From Parcubacteria group bacterium CG11_big_fil_rev_8_21_14_0_20_39_22 (GTDB lineage Bacteria > Patescibacteriota > Minisyncoccia > Phycocordibacterales > GCA-002787175), in the NCBI GenBank assembly GCA_002787175.1, contig PCWC01000017.1, forward strand, positions 1 through 11,434: 11,434 bases of DNA, read 5' to 3'. A model generated the notes under the pieces. That model was not told where the DNA came from and did not search any database. It saw only the letters and a list, made by a program, of their open reading frames with translations. Below, one piece after another: positions 1 to 6,431 of the stretch. A program made the translations under genes and the position numbers. How positions within the stretch are numbered: position 1 is the first letter of the stretch; every line of letters begins with the position of its first letter.

Positions 1-74
1 TTTCTTGATTTTACTTTTTCCTAATCGAGCTTTTCTTTTCAACATATTCTCTAGTTTAGCATGTGTTAGCTAGT

Positions 75-365
75 CTAGAGCCCTGAAATATTATGGATGT
101 TCATAAATCGTGGCGGCAGTAATTCCCAATACCCACCAGAATTTCCCTCTCCAATATCTGCACGCTCACCGACAATCTCCACATCAAGCCCAACCTCCTC
201 CTTCACTTCGCGAAGTGCCGCTTGATTGTGGTCTTCGTCAAGCTCAATGTGTCCACCAACCGCAAGCCATTTGTCATATTTATCATGCTTGCGAATAAGC
301 ACCGTGTCTTTGTATACAACAAATACATCAACAGCGAAATCTATTTTTTCGTGGATATGGGGCAT
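75..365 (-). CDS. NUDIX hydrolase, C-terminally truncated
   Basis: NUDIX hydrolases cleave nucleoside diphosphates linked to another moiety; the substrate here cannot be told. The 96-residue product has a complete Nudix box at residues 38-60: G38, E44, R52, E53, E56, E57, G59 and L60 are all at the expected spacing. The start at 365 (MPHIHEK) is chosen because this is where family similarity begins; an open extension to 470 runs through a hairpin and is unlikely to be coding. Related proteins are roughly 130-140 residues and continue after the PPRFMNIHNIS stretch with a further strand and helix. Here the frame ends two residues later at a TAG, so the last third of the fold is missing. No other frame to the left resumes it. 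There is no clear Shine-Dalgarno. The product may be a pseudogene or a minimal domain. The family call is firm; activity is uncertain. Confidence 0.82.
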   Translation of the reverse strand: MPHIHEKIDFAVDVFVVYKDTVLIRKHDKYDKWLAVGGHIELDEDHNQAALREVKEEVGLDVEIVGERADIGEGNSGGYWELLPPRFMNIHNISGL

Positions 366-388
366 ATTTAAAAGTTGTGATATATAAG

Positions 389-561
389 ACCCTGTGCCAA
401 GCACAGGGTTGGGCCTATATAAACTCACAGGTATTTTTCTGCTGAAAAATCCTGCGAGCCCGCCTCGCACCGTCGCGCTCCGACCTTGCGAAAGCTCTCT
501 CAGAGCTTTCTCACCTCGGCTCGGAAATGAAAAACTTCAATTCGCTACGTTTTTCATTTCC
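389..561 (-). repeat. Cluster of four perfect hairpins upstream of the NUDIX gene
   Basis: Four perfect inverted repeats lie in a row: 389-397/401-409 (9 bp, 3-nt loop), 433-439/444-450 (7 bp, 4-nt loop), 490-498/502-510 (9 bp, 3-nt loop) and 523-535/549-561 (13 bp, 13-nt loop). The stretch 451-522 between them is much more GC-rich than its surroundings. TCGCACCGTCGC (465-476) also occurs, inverted, inside the element at 3830-4021. No ORF here looks real. The stretch may be a structured leader of the NUDIX gene, a decayed palindromic mobile element, or both. The repeats are seen directly; function is unknown. Confidence 0.7.
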
Positions 562-603
562 CTCGCATAACGCTCACTTATAAAACAAAGTACAGTAAAA
601 CTT

Positions 604-681
604 GGCAGCTACTTAAGCGGTATTTCCCCGCAGTCTGACTGCTTCTGCGGCAGAATAAGTCAGACTACTACAAGTCCTGCC
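604..681 (-). ncRNA. Candidate structured RNA with three-way junction
   Basis: The segment folds compactly on paper. The closing stem pairs 604-608 with 677-681 and 611-614 with 672-675. A small hairpin pairs 617-620 with 628-631 around a 7-nt loop. A long hairpin directly abuts it, pairing 632-640 with 658-666 and 643-647 with 651-655. Two and five unpaired bases complete the junction. An extended -10 at 698-706 would start a minus-strand transcript about ten bases before the closing stem, which is why the minus strand is chosen. Alternative pairings exist, such as a GCAGTC/GACTGC palindrome at 630-642, so the fold could switch. I do not recognise a known RNA family, and it does not look like a tRNA. 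A protein-free palindromic mobile element is the main alternative. Confidence 0.35.
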
Positions 682-697
682 CATTTCTATATTAGTA

Positions 698-706
698 ATA
701 ATACCA
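698..706 (-). promoter_or_regulatory. Putative extended -10 promoter
   Basis: On the minus strand this reads TGG followed by TATTAT, an extended -10. No good -35 is visible. It lies just past the argS stop and points into the candidate RNA (604-681), the hairpin cluster and the NUDIX gene, implying a leader of more than 300 bases if the NUDIX gene is its target. Confidence 0.35.
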
Positions 707-727
707 TATTCCCAACAGAGAGCGATC

Positions 728-2476
728 CTACATCTTCTTTGCTATCTCAATCCCCAACAACCAAAGCCCTCTTTCCATAACATTTGCAAAAGATTGAGTA
801 ATAGCGAGTTTGTAACCCGAGCTTAAATCATTTAAATCGACTATCTTCTCCCTGCCATACCAAGAATTAAATTCTCCCGCAAGTTCAGTAAGGTAAGTTA
901 CGAGTAAGTGTGGAGCATATTCCCTACCAGCTCTTTCAACAATTTCCGGGAACCTCACGATCAATCTTTCCAAATTCACACTCTCCCAACCAACAGGTAA
1001 ATCGAAATTCATATCTACACCCTCTTGTTTTGCCTTTTCAAGCACCGACTTTGCCCGAGTGTGAGCATATTGTAAATACGGTCCCGAATCCCCTTCAAAA
1101 GAAATCGATTTTTCAATATCAAAAATAATGTCACCACCTATCGCACCTCTCAAAATTGAATACCTCAAAGCTGCAAGAGCTACCTTTTCAGACACCTCTT
1201 CCGACTCCTCCTTTGTGAATCCTCTTTCTTTTACAACTTCTACAACCTTTTCTTTCACAATATCTACAAGAGATTCTGCCGTTATGACATTTCCGGTTCG
1301 AGATGACATTTTCCCCGACGGAAGTTTTAACATTCCATGAGATATATGATTCAAAACTCCAGATAAATCTGGATATACATCACCGATTGCCTTCTCGACA
1401 ACATCAAAAAAGCTATCTTGCTCATTTGCAGTTACTGTAACAGATTTATCATAAGAAAAAGAATCTTTTTTTATCTTGGCAAGTCCAACCTCCTTCGCCT
1501 CATAAGTAGGCAATCCTTCTTTGTTTAAAAAGACGCGTGTATGCAATCCATATTTCTCACCCTTAAAAACGACCGCTCCATCACTTTCTTCAAAAACACC
1601 TTCGTCTTTTTTCTTAAGAACAATATCCTTGCCTATCTCACCAGACTCACTTTCATAAAAATGGAAATCGAATTTGCTTCCAAGTCTACCGTACAATCTT
1701 TCAAAATTTTCAAACGACTTCTTTCTGCCCTCATCGTAAAGTTCATTTATTTTCTCATCACTTCTATCGTATATCTTTTTATTTATTTCCAAAATCTCTT
1801 TCTTTACTTCCTCTCTTTCTTCATAAGCATTGTTTCCTTTTGCATAAGCCTGACCATTTACAAGCTCTACCTTATCAAGGTTGTAGTTTAAAACAGCCCA
1901 TATAGCTTTCGCGACATGAAGCCCTACATCGCCATGGTAAGTGGCAGTCTTGACCGTAGCTCCGTTTACTTTAAGGATCCTCGATATCGCCTCGCCTATA
2001 ACATTGTTCATCAAATGACCGATATGAAATTCTTTAAAAGGATTCGGTTGAGTATGCTCCACAAAGATGTTCTCACCTTTAAGTGATTCGACCTCAATAT
2101 TAGCACTCCTTAAACTACTGGCAAAATACTCCTTTGAGAGAAAAAAGTTTATAAACCCTGGACCGGCAATCTCAACTCTCTCAAGCCATTCGGGTTTATT
2201 TTTTTCAATTTCCGATTTTATTAATTCAGCTGTCTTGCGGGGGTCTTCTTCACCCTTCATCACTTCACTTACGCCCATTTTCTTAGCGTTCCTTTTTGAA
2301 TTTAAGAAAGTAGGTGAAATCTTCATAACAGGGAAAGAGTAATCGCCATGATTTTTATCATTTGGTTCTTCAACCATAACCTTATCAAAAATATCACCCC
2401 TTTGTTCGTCACTCGCTATGTAGATTATGCGAATCGATTCCTTTATTAGTTTATTTAATTTTTCCTTTATTTTCAT
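728..2476 (-). CDS. argS: Arginyl-tRNA synthetase
   Basis: This class I synthetase charges tRNA-Arg with arginine in the cytoplasm. The 582-residue product is full length for ArgS. The N-terminal Add-1 (tRNA D-loop recognition) domain carries the usual HGDY at residues 43-46. The HIGH signature is intact at 151-154 within a TQPNPFKEFHIGH context, and a KMSS loop is at 389-392, followed by a GNV turn. The C-terminal third is the helical DALR anticodon-binding domain, ending in the typical LGIE tail. The ATG at 2476 has an AGG about ten bases upstream. The gene follows tmk by about 160 bases with a strong hairpin between them, so it probably has its own promoter. Nothing looks broken. Confidence 0.97.
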   Translation of the reverse strand: MKIKEKLNKLIKESIRIIYIASDEQRGDIFDKVMVEEPNDKNHGDYSFPVMKISPTFLNSKRNAKKMGVSEVMKGEEDPRKTAELIKSEIEKNKPEWLERVEIAGPGFINFFLSKEYFASSLRSANIEVESLKGENIFVEHTQPNPFKEFHIGHLMNNVIGEAISRILKVNGATVKTATYHGDVGLHVAKAIWAVLNYNLDKVELVNGQAYAKGNNAYEEREEVKKEILEINKKIYDRSDEKINELYDEGRKKSFENFERLYGRLGSKFDFHFYESESGEIGKDIVLKKKDEGVFEESDGAVVFKGEKYGLHTRVFLNKEGLPTYEAKEVGLAKIKKDSFSYDKSVTVTANEQDSFFDVVEKAIGDVYPDLSGVLNHISHGMLKLPSGKMSSRTGNVITAESLVDIVKEKVVEVVKERGFTKEESEEVSEKVALAALRYSILRGAIGGDIIFDIEKSISFEGDSGPYLQYAHTRAKSVLEKAKQEGVDMNFDLPVGWESVNLERLIVRFPEIVERAGREYAPHLLVTYLTELAGEFNSWYGREKIVDLNDLSSGYKLAITQSFANVMERGLWLLGIEIAKKM

Positions 2477-2491
2477 AACTTTATACCTGCA

Positions 2492-2500
2492 ATACTACCA
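2492..2500 (-). promoter_or_regulatory. Putative argS promoter (extended -10)
   Basis: On the minus strand TGG precedes TAGTAT, which resembles the extended -10 seen upstream of dcd (8191-8199). It would place the transcript start only about ten bases before the argS ATG, just including the AGG. No convincing -35 is seen. Confidence 0.3.
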
Positions 2501-2556
2501 CTCTATAAAGCTCTTTTCCACTTACCGATAATTACCATAATCCACCATCGCAAAAT

Positions 2557-2589
2557 AACAGTCCCAGTGGTCAGACCACCGGGACTGTT
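2557..2589 (-). terminator. Intrinsic terminator after tmk
   Basis: An imperfect 15-bp stem pairs AACAGTCCC with GGGACTGTT and GTGGT with ACCAC around a CAG loop, with one A-C mismatch. On the minus strand it is followed by ATTTTG, a short T tract, and it lies 48 bases past the tmk stop. It could also stop plus-strand readthrough, since the structure is nearly symmetric. Confidence 0.65.
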
Positions 2590-2636
2590 GGTGTCGAGAT
2601 TTTAAACAGCTTCTAAGAGCGTCTCCCAGCCTTTTC

Positions 2637-3254
2637 CTATGATTTATCTATAACCTTAACCAAATCCTCCACCACCATATCCGGAGTTCTGTTTGAATCC
2701 AAAAATTCCACATTCTCCACTTCTTGAGCAAATTCCCTGTACCCCTGTGCCACTCTTTTATGAAATTCCTTGCTTTCCTCATCAAATCTGTTCAATCCCC
2801 CATTCTTCTCCGAGATCCTTCTCAGACCTTCATTGAAATCTAAATCAAGAAAAATATATTTATCCGGCTTATATTCTTTTAAATATGTCTCTCTAATCTC
2901 GAAAAAGAAATCTCGAAGGTCTTTTCTCTCTTGCCCCCAAACTTGAAAAGCAAAAGACGATGAATCAAACCTGTCAGATATGACATTTTTACCACTCCTT
3001 AGTGCCGGCACAATCCTGTTTTGCAAATTGTCGTGCCTTGCCGCAAAAGCAAGAGCAAGTTGTGTTTCCACACTTGAATCCTTTGCTGATTCAGAAAGAA
3101 AAAGCTCTCTGATTTTCTCAGCAAAAGGAGCACCGCCTGGTTCCCTCGTAAATACAAAATCACCCTTCGGTAATTTTTCCTTAAGCAAATCGCAAGAGAG
3201 AGTTTTACCCGCTCCATCAACCCCATCTATGACTATAAACTTACCGAGATTCAT
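2637..3254 (-). CDS. tmk: Thymidylate kinase
   Basis: It phosphorylates dTMP to dTDP with ATP, the step after ThyA in dTTP synthesis. The 205-residue product is the normal size. It has a P-loop GVDGAGKT at residues 11-18, the TREPGG substrate motif, and a DRF motif (SDRFDSSSFAFQ) equivalent to the usual DRY that positions the nucleotide. The C-terminal half has the expected helices. The ATG at 3254 is preferred over an in-frame TTG at 3281 because only two or three residues normally precede the first strand. Neither start has a clear Shine-Dalgarno. The gene ends before the hairpin at 2557-2589. It belongs functionally with thyA, dcd, folA and glyA in this window. Confidence 0.95.
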   Translation of the reverse strand: MNLGKFIVIDGVDGAGKTLSCDLLKEKLPKGDFVFTREPGGAPFAEKIRELFLSESAKDSSVETQLALAFAARHDNLQNRIVPALRSGKNVISDRFDSSSFAFQVWGQERKDLRDFFFEIRETYLKEYKPDKYIFLDLDFNEGLRRISEKNGGLNRFDEESKEFHKRVAQGYREFAQEVENVEFLDSNRTPDMVVEDLVKVIDKS

Positions 3255-3295
3255 ACAATTTAAGTTACAAATAAAATACAAAGAAACACATCTTT

Positions 3296-3308
3296 CACTG
3301 TGACAGTG
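3296..3308. promoter_or_regulatory. Short palindrome upstream of tmk
   Basis: CACTGTGACAGTG is a perfect 6+1+6 dyad, 42 bases upstream of the tmk ATG, between the antitoxin gene and tmk. It has the form of a dimeric repressor site. The binding protein, if any, is unknown. Confidence 0.3.
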
Positions 3309-3334
3309 TTTTATTCCGCTTTATACACTTTTCA

Positions 3335-3359
3335 AAAATCACTTCGAAAGAATGATTTT
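3335..3359 (-). terminator. Weak terminator-like hairpin at the antitoxin stop
   Basis: AAAATCA (3335-3341) pairs with TGATTTT (3353-3359), with further pairing across a one-base bulge inside. On the minus strand the 3' arm ends in a run of five T. It begins at the stop codon of the antitoxin gene. The stem is AT-rich and probably inefficient. Confidence 0.35.
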
Positions 3360-3625
3360 CATTTGACCAACAGTTTCAGACCAAGACCATTCGTCACTTT
3401 CTGAAGAAATGAAAGAGTTGGATTTACACTACCGGTTTCAAAGCGGGCAAGAGCCGATTGAGGAACACCAATTTTTTGAGCGAGCTCTCTTTGAGACAGC
3501 CCTTTTTTATTTCTGTAAGCTATTAAGGCACGGATTATTTGAAATTCTGGTTGCATTTCAATATATGCCTTTTTAACCCCAGGTCTTTTTAACGCTTCTT
3601 TTTTGAATTGTAGTAAAGTTTTCAT
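3359..3625 (-). CDS. HigA-type XRE antitoxin
   Basis: This is an 88-residue protein with an XRE/Cro helix-turn-helix at about residues 31-85. The recognition region reads SQRELAQKIGVPQSALARFE, the classical signature. The N-terminal 30 residues match the lead-in seen in HigA-like antitoxins that pair with HigB/Gp49-type toxins. Its partner lies immediately upstream, 26 bases away, in the toxin-first order typical of higBA, but is broken. As an antitoxin it would bind the toxin and repress its own operon. A perfect 18-bp palindrome right before its start is the likely operator. The gene itself is intact. It may persist as an orphan regulator, or protect against related toxins elsewhere. The ATG at 3625 has no Shine-Dalgarno, and the promoter position suggests a leaderless message. 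Confidence 0.85.
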   Translation of the reverse strand: MKTLLQFKKEALKRPGVKKAYIEMQPEFQIIRALIAYRNKKGLSQRELAQKIGVPQSALARFETGSVNPTLSFLQKVTNGLGLKLLVK

Positions 3626-3632
3626 TATTTTT

Positions 3633-3660
3633 ATGATAGCATATATGCTATCTATTGCAA
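3633..3660 (-). promoter_or_regulatory. Antitoxin promoter with 18-bp palindromic operator
   Basis: GATAGCATATATGCTATC (3635-3652) is a perfect palindrome. On the minus strand TTGCAA (3655-3660) and TATCAT (3633-3638) are spaced 16 bases apart as -35 and -10, so the palindrome fills the spacer. The predicted transcript start falls within a base or two of the antitoxin ATG at 3625. Bound antitoxin would block polymerase, as in autoregulated toxin-antitoxin operons. The palindrome is seen; the promoter and its regulation are inferred. Confidence 0.55.
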
Positions 3661-4158
3661 ATAATTCAACCTGCTTGAAGCAATTTTGAGTTCCTTGTAG
3701 GGAATTTTTTGACTCTTCTTTTTAAAGGCGTGCAGTATCCAGATATTTCTCTTATGAAAGGTATAGAATATTCTTATAGATAAATTTGACACTATTCTTA
3801 ACTCATAAATATTTTTTGCAACTTTTTTAGAGCCCGTCAAATAACCCATCGCAACCTGAAGCACTTCAAAATTCGAGAGAAAAACGGTGAAGACGATGGA
3901 AGTGTACCGAGGTACTCTGACGGAGGATGAGCCGTTTTTTGCCGAATTTTGAAGTGCGACGGTGCGAAACAAAACTTTTTTTCTTGTTTTATCATTTTGT
4001 GGTGGGTTAATTGATGGGCTCTAAGATTTTGGAGGTCTGATTTGTTATCCCAATTCATCTAAAATCTCAAGACAATGTAACACTCTTGCTGCAGTGATGT
4101 CATCTAATGAGAACAGTAAATCCTGAATATCATCTTTTATGAATTTCACTCTGTTCAT
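3652..4158 (-). pseudogene. HigB/Gp49-type toxin, split by an insertion and frameshifted
   Basis: The family is ribosome-dependent mRNA endonuclease toxins of the RelE/HigB fold. The 5' piece (4158 to 4045) encodes 37 residues, MNRVKFIKDDI through LEILDELG, matching the N-terminal helices. It ends at a TAA in what should be the helix-to-strand turn. One frame over, the coding continues as DNKSDLQNL to about 4024. The 192-bp element at 3830-4021 then intervenes. After it the frame resumes as KKVAKNIYELRIV and runs to the family's C-terminus, including the HAFKKKSQK core strand-helix, stopping at 3652. Removing the element and one TA copy rejoins the last two parts in frame; one extra base still has to be removed near 4046. 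The start overlaps the glyA end by 29 bases and has an AGGG eight bases upstream. No active toxin is expected. Confidence 0.78.
3830..4021. mobile_element. MITE-like palindromic element in the toxin gene
   Basis: The element begins GAGCCC and ends GGGCTC, and a TA flanks each side (3828-3829 and 4022-4023), as expected for a TA target duplication. The terminal inverted repeats match at about 20 of 24 positions. A second, perfect 15-bp inverted repeat, GCACTTCAAAATTCG, lies inside (3861-3875/3943-3957), then AAAAACGG against CCGTTTTT, then a short GTACC/GGTAC dyad. It encodes no protein of its own. TA duplications point to a Tc1/mariner/IS630-like transposase acting in trans, but none is visible here. 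Excision of the element with one TA restores the toxin frame at this point, which strongly supports insertion. Confidence 0.75.
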
Positions 4159-5350
4159 AAGTTTTACCCTGCTTTAGAGCCAATCTCAAAATCTTATCAA
4201 TCCTCCTCGCAATCTCCACAAAATCTTCCTCTTTTTTACCTCTTGTCGTCTCCCCCGCCGTGCCGATTCTTATACCCGACGGGTCTACAGGACTTCTTTT
4301 GTCATTAGGAATAGTATTTTTATTCACAATAATCCCTTCTCTCTCCAATCGATCGCTCGCCTCTTTGCCCCCTATTCCTTTGCCATCCATAAAGATATCG
4401 AGCAATATCAAATGGGAATCGGTGCCTCCCGATACCAACCGCCAACCGAGTTTCGAAAATTCCTTCGCCATTGCCGATGCATTTTTTACCACTTGCTTTG
4501 CGTACTTCTTAAAATCCACCATTTGCGCCTCTTTGAGCGCTACTGCTGTTGCCGCTACCTGATTAATATGTGGGCCTCCCTGCATACCAGGAAACACCGC
4601 TTTATCAATTTTTTGAGGTATTTTTCTTTCATCAATCCTCGAAAAGATAAGAGCCGCCCTTGGTCCACGAAGTGTCTTATGCACCGTCGTCGTCACTACA
4701 TCAGCATATGCAAACGGCGAAGGATACGCTCCACCGGCAACAAGCCCGGCAATATGCGACATATCAACCATCAAATATGCCTCGCAGCCATCCGCAATTT
4801 CTCTAAATTTCTTCCAATCAATCTTTCGTGGATACGCAGTAAATCCGGCAACGATAATATCCGGCTTCTCTTTTTCTGCCAACTTTTTAAGATCGTCATA
4901 ATTGAGACTTTCGGTTTTAGCATCCACTCCGTAAGGAATCTGCTTCCAAACCTTACCAGTGATTGAAACCTTGTGTCCATGAGTCAGATGCCCGCCATGG
5001 TCAAGCGACATTCCCAAAATAGAGCCCCCAACAGGAACTAACCCTAAATAAACCGCTACGTTAGCGGGTGAACCGGAAAGCGCCTGAACATTAACCGCCC
5101 ACTTTTTGGAAGACAATTTAAAAGTTTTTAGAGCTCTTTCTCTACAAAGATTCTCTATCTCGTCTACCACTTCATTTCCGCCATAATACCTCGCCCCCGG
5201 ATATCCTTCGGCGTATTTATTTGTCAGTTCACTCCCAAGCGCCTCAAGCACGTCAGAGGAGACATAATTCTCCGAGGCAATCAAATTAATCACCTTCTTC
5301 TGGCGTTTCTTCTCCGCATCTATTAATTTTTTGATTTCTTTATCTTTCAT
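4130..5350 (-). CDS. glyA: Serine hydroxymethyltransferase
   Basis: This PLP enzyme converts serine and tetrahydrofolate to glycine and 5,10-methylene-THF, the one-carbon donor for ThyA. The 406-residue product is close to the usual 410-420. It has the N-terminal ASENYVS motif (residues 25-31), the YAEGYPGARYYGG substrate loop (46-58), the PLP-contacting MVDMSHIAGLVA stretch (194-205) and the internal aldimine lysine K225 in TTTVHKTLRGPR. The C-terminal domain ends in GIRIGTAGETTRG, slightly different from the usual GTPA-TTRG. The ATG at 5350 is preceded by AGGA at good spacing. The broken toxin gene starts inside its last codons, suggesting a former glyA-higB-higA transcript. Confidence 0.97.
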   Translation of the reverse strand: MKDKEIKKLIDAEKKRQKKVINLIASENYVSSDVLEALGSELTNKYAEGYPGARYYGGNEVVDEIENLCRERALKTFKLSSKKWAVNVQALSGSPANVAVYLGLVPVGGSILGMSLDHGGHLTHGHKVSITGKVWKQIPYGVDAKTESLNYDDLKKLAEKEKPDIIVAGFTAYPRKIDWKKFREIADGCEAYLMVDMSHIAGLVAGGAYPSPFAYADVVTTTVHKTLRGPRAALIFSRIDERKIPQKIDKAVFPGMQGGPHINQVAATAVALKEAQMVDFKKYAKQVVKNASAMAKEFSKLGWRLVSGGTDSHLILLDIFMDGKGIGGKEASDRLEREGIIVNKNTIPNDKRSPVDPSGIRIGTAGETTRGKKEEDFVEIARRIDKILRLALKQGKTYEQSEIHKR

Positions 5351-5400
5351 ATATGTCCTAATATACTAATACACCTCTGTCTCACCACTCTTTTGTTCAT

Positions 5401-6360
5401 TTATAAATCACCCTTAGTATCCCCTCCCGGAGTTTCTGAAGAAATGTTCGATTTGTTTTTACGTACACCCATCCGACCGATTAAGACACCAGCTACAACA
5501 CCAACACCCAAAGCCCCAGCTGCCACTACTATGATTGTAAATAGTGGTAAAGAACTATCATCCTCAGAGACTGCAGTGCTGTCTCCCGAAGTCGACTCAT
5601 CTCCCGCTGTGCCGGTAGGTACCGCGATTTCGTCATTTTCAAAAACCACCCTCGTTCCGGCACTTGGTATAAGAGGTTCGTCCCATTTGTAGCTATTTCC
5701 AAAACTTGTCCCGTCTTCTACACCAGAGACATCTACAACATGAAGCCCTTCACCTATATACCCTCCTTCAAAACAATCCGAGACAGTCGAAGAGAGTACC
5801 ACTATTTTTTTATTAAAGCCCGGAATATCATAGCCGGCAAAAGAAAACGGCTGATCCCTATTACATCCGACAATAGGAAATTCATCGGTTTTAACGCCAT
5901 TTTGGTAAACACCAGCAACAAAATGTCTTCTAAGGACGTAACCTATCTCTTCACTCTCTTCCTCTCGGGAAAAGTCGACATCAATTTCTATACTGTTTTC
6001 TTTCAAATGTATTGGTGTAAGTGACGTAAACCCTTCAGTAATCTCTTCTATCCTTTCATACACCGCCTGCGAATTGTAATTATCTTCAACAGAAATAAGA
6101 GAGAACCCGTCATCACAAGAAAGTACAGACTCGATTTCACCCGTACTCAAAGATATTTTTTCAAGCACCGGCGGACACCCCTTTCCGCTGTGTGATCGCT
6201 CTATATAGTAAACAGACTGATCGGCCGGGTTATATTTAAGATTGTAAACAAGAGTTGGACCACCAACAGTTGCAAAAGCAGTTGCTGAAAAAAGCATAAA
6301 TCCCGTCACCGCTGTAGCAAAAACTTTGAATCCAGGAATAGAGATTTGTTTTTTGTTCAT
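5401..6360 (-). CDS. Secreted, C-terminally anchored protein of unknown function
   Basis: The 319-residue product begins with a signal peptide: two lysines, a hydrophobic core at about 14-29, and a likely cleavage after AFA (residue 30). A mostly beta-type extracytoplasmic region follows (31-245) with only four cysteines (62, 82, 166, 196), which could form two disulfides. A Thr/Ser/Asp/Glu-rich linker spans 246-270. A hydrophobic segment at 272-295 is followed by RMGVRKNK, giving a single membrane anchor with a short cytoplasmic tail of about 20 residues. The tail lacks an LPXTG motif. I do not recognise the ectodomain family. It sits between thyA and glyA with short gaps, probably by chance of gene order. 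The topology call is sound; the role is unknown. Confidence 0.85.
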   Translation of the reverse strand: MNKKQISIPGFKVFATAVTGFMLFSATAFATVGGPTLVYNLKYNPADQSVYYIERSHSGKGCPPVLEKISLSTGEIESVLSCDDGFSLISVEDNYNSQAVYERIEEITEGFTSLTPIHLKENSIEIDVDFSREEESEEIGYVLRRHFVAGVYQNGVKTDEFPIVGCNRDQPFSFAGYDIPGFNKKIVVLSSTVSDCFEGGYIGEGLHVVDVSGVEDGTSFGNSYKWDEPLIPSAGTRVVFENDEIAVPTGTAGDESTSGDSTAVSEDDSSLPLFTIIVVAAGALGVGVVAGVLIGRMGVRKNKSNISSETPGGDTKGDL

Positions 6361-6389
6361 ATTGTTTATTATTTCTTATAAACCAGTCC

Positions 6390-6398
6390 TTAATACCA
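6390..6398 (-). promoter_or_regulatory. Putative promoter of the anchored protein
   Basis: On the minus strand TGG precedes TATTAA in the 71-base gap between thyA and the start at 6360. This resembles the extended -10 pattern found elsewhere in the window. The -35 is poor. Confidence 0.25.
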
Positions 6399-6431
6399 AA
6401 GATATCACAGTCGTTTAGCTATAACCATTTA

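Noticed and set aside
1..45. Possible start of a basic protein (MLKRKARLGKSKIKK) running off the left edge on the minus strand.
   Set aside because: Only 15 residues are visible, with no family signature; a chance open frame in AT-rich DNA is as likely.
55..80. GTTAGC and GTTTAGC strings resembling integron attC core sites.
   Set aside because: The two cores are in the same orientation and do not form the required paired R and L boxes.
604..681. tRNA-like fold.
   Set aside because: No T-arm GTTC motif, no anticodon arm geometry and no CCA-adjacent acceptor of seven pairs.
1541..1891. Hydrophobic plus-strand ORF that could pass for a small membrane protein.
   Set aside because: It lies wholly inside argS on the opposite strand; the hydrophobicity comes from the complement of Lys/Glu-rich codons.
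3652..3972. 106-residue ORF read as an intact protein, and the 73-residue ORF at 3837-4058.
   Set aside because: Their upstream halves translate the palindromic element; only the ends carry toxin homology, so they are parts of one pseudogene.
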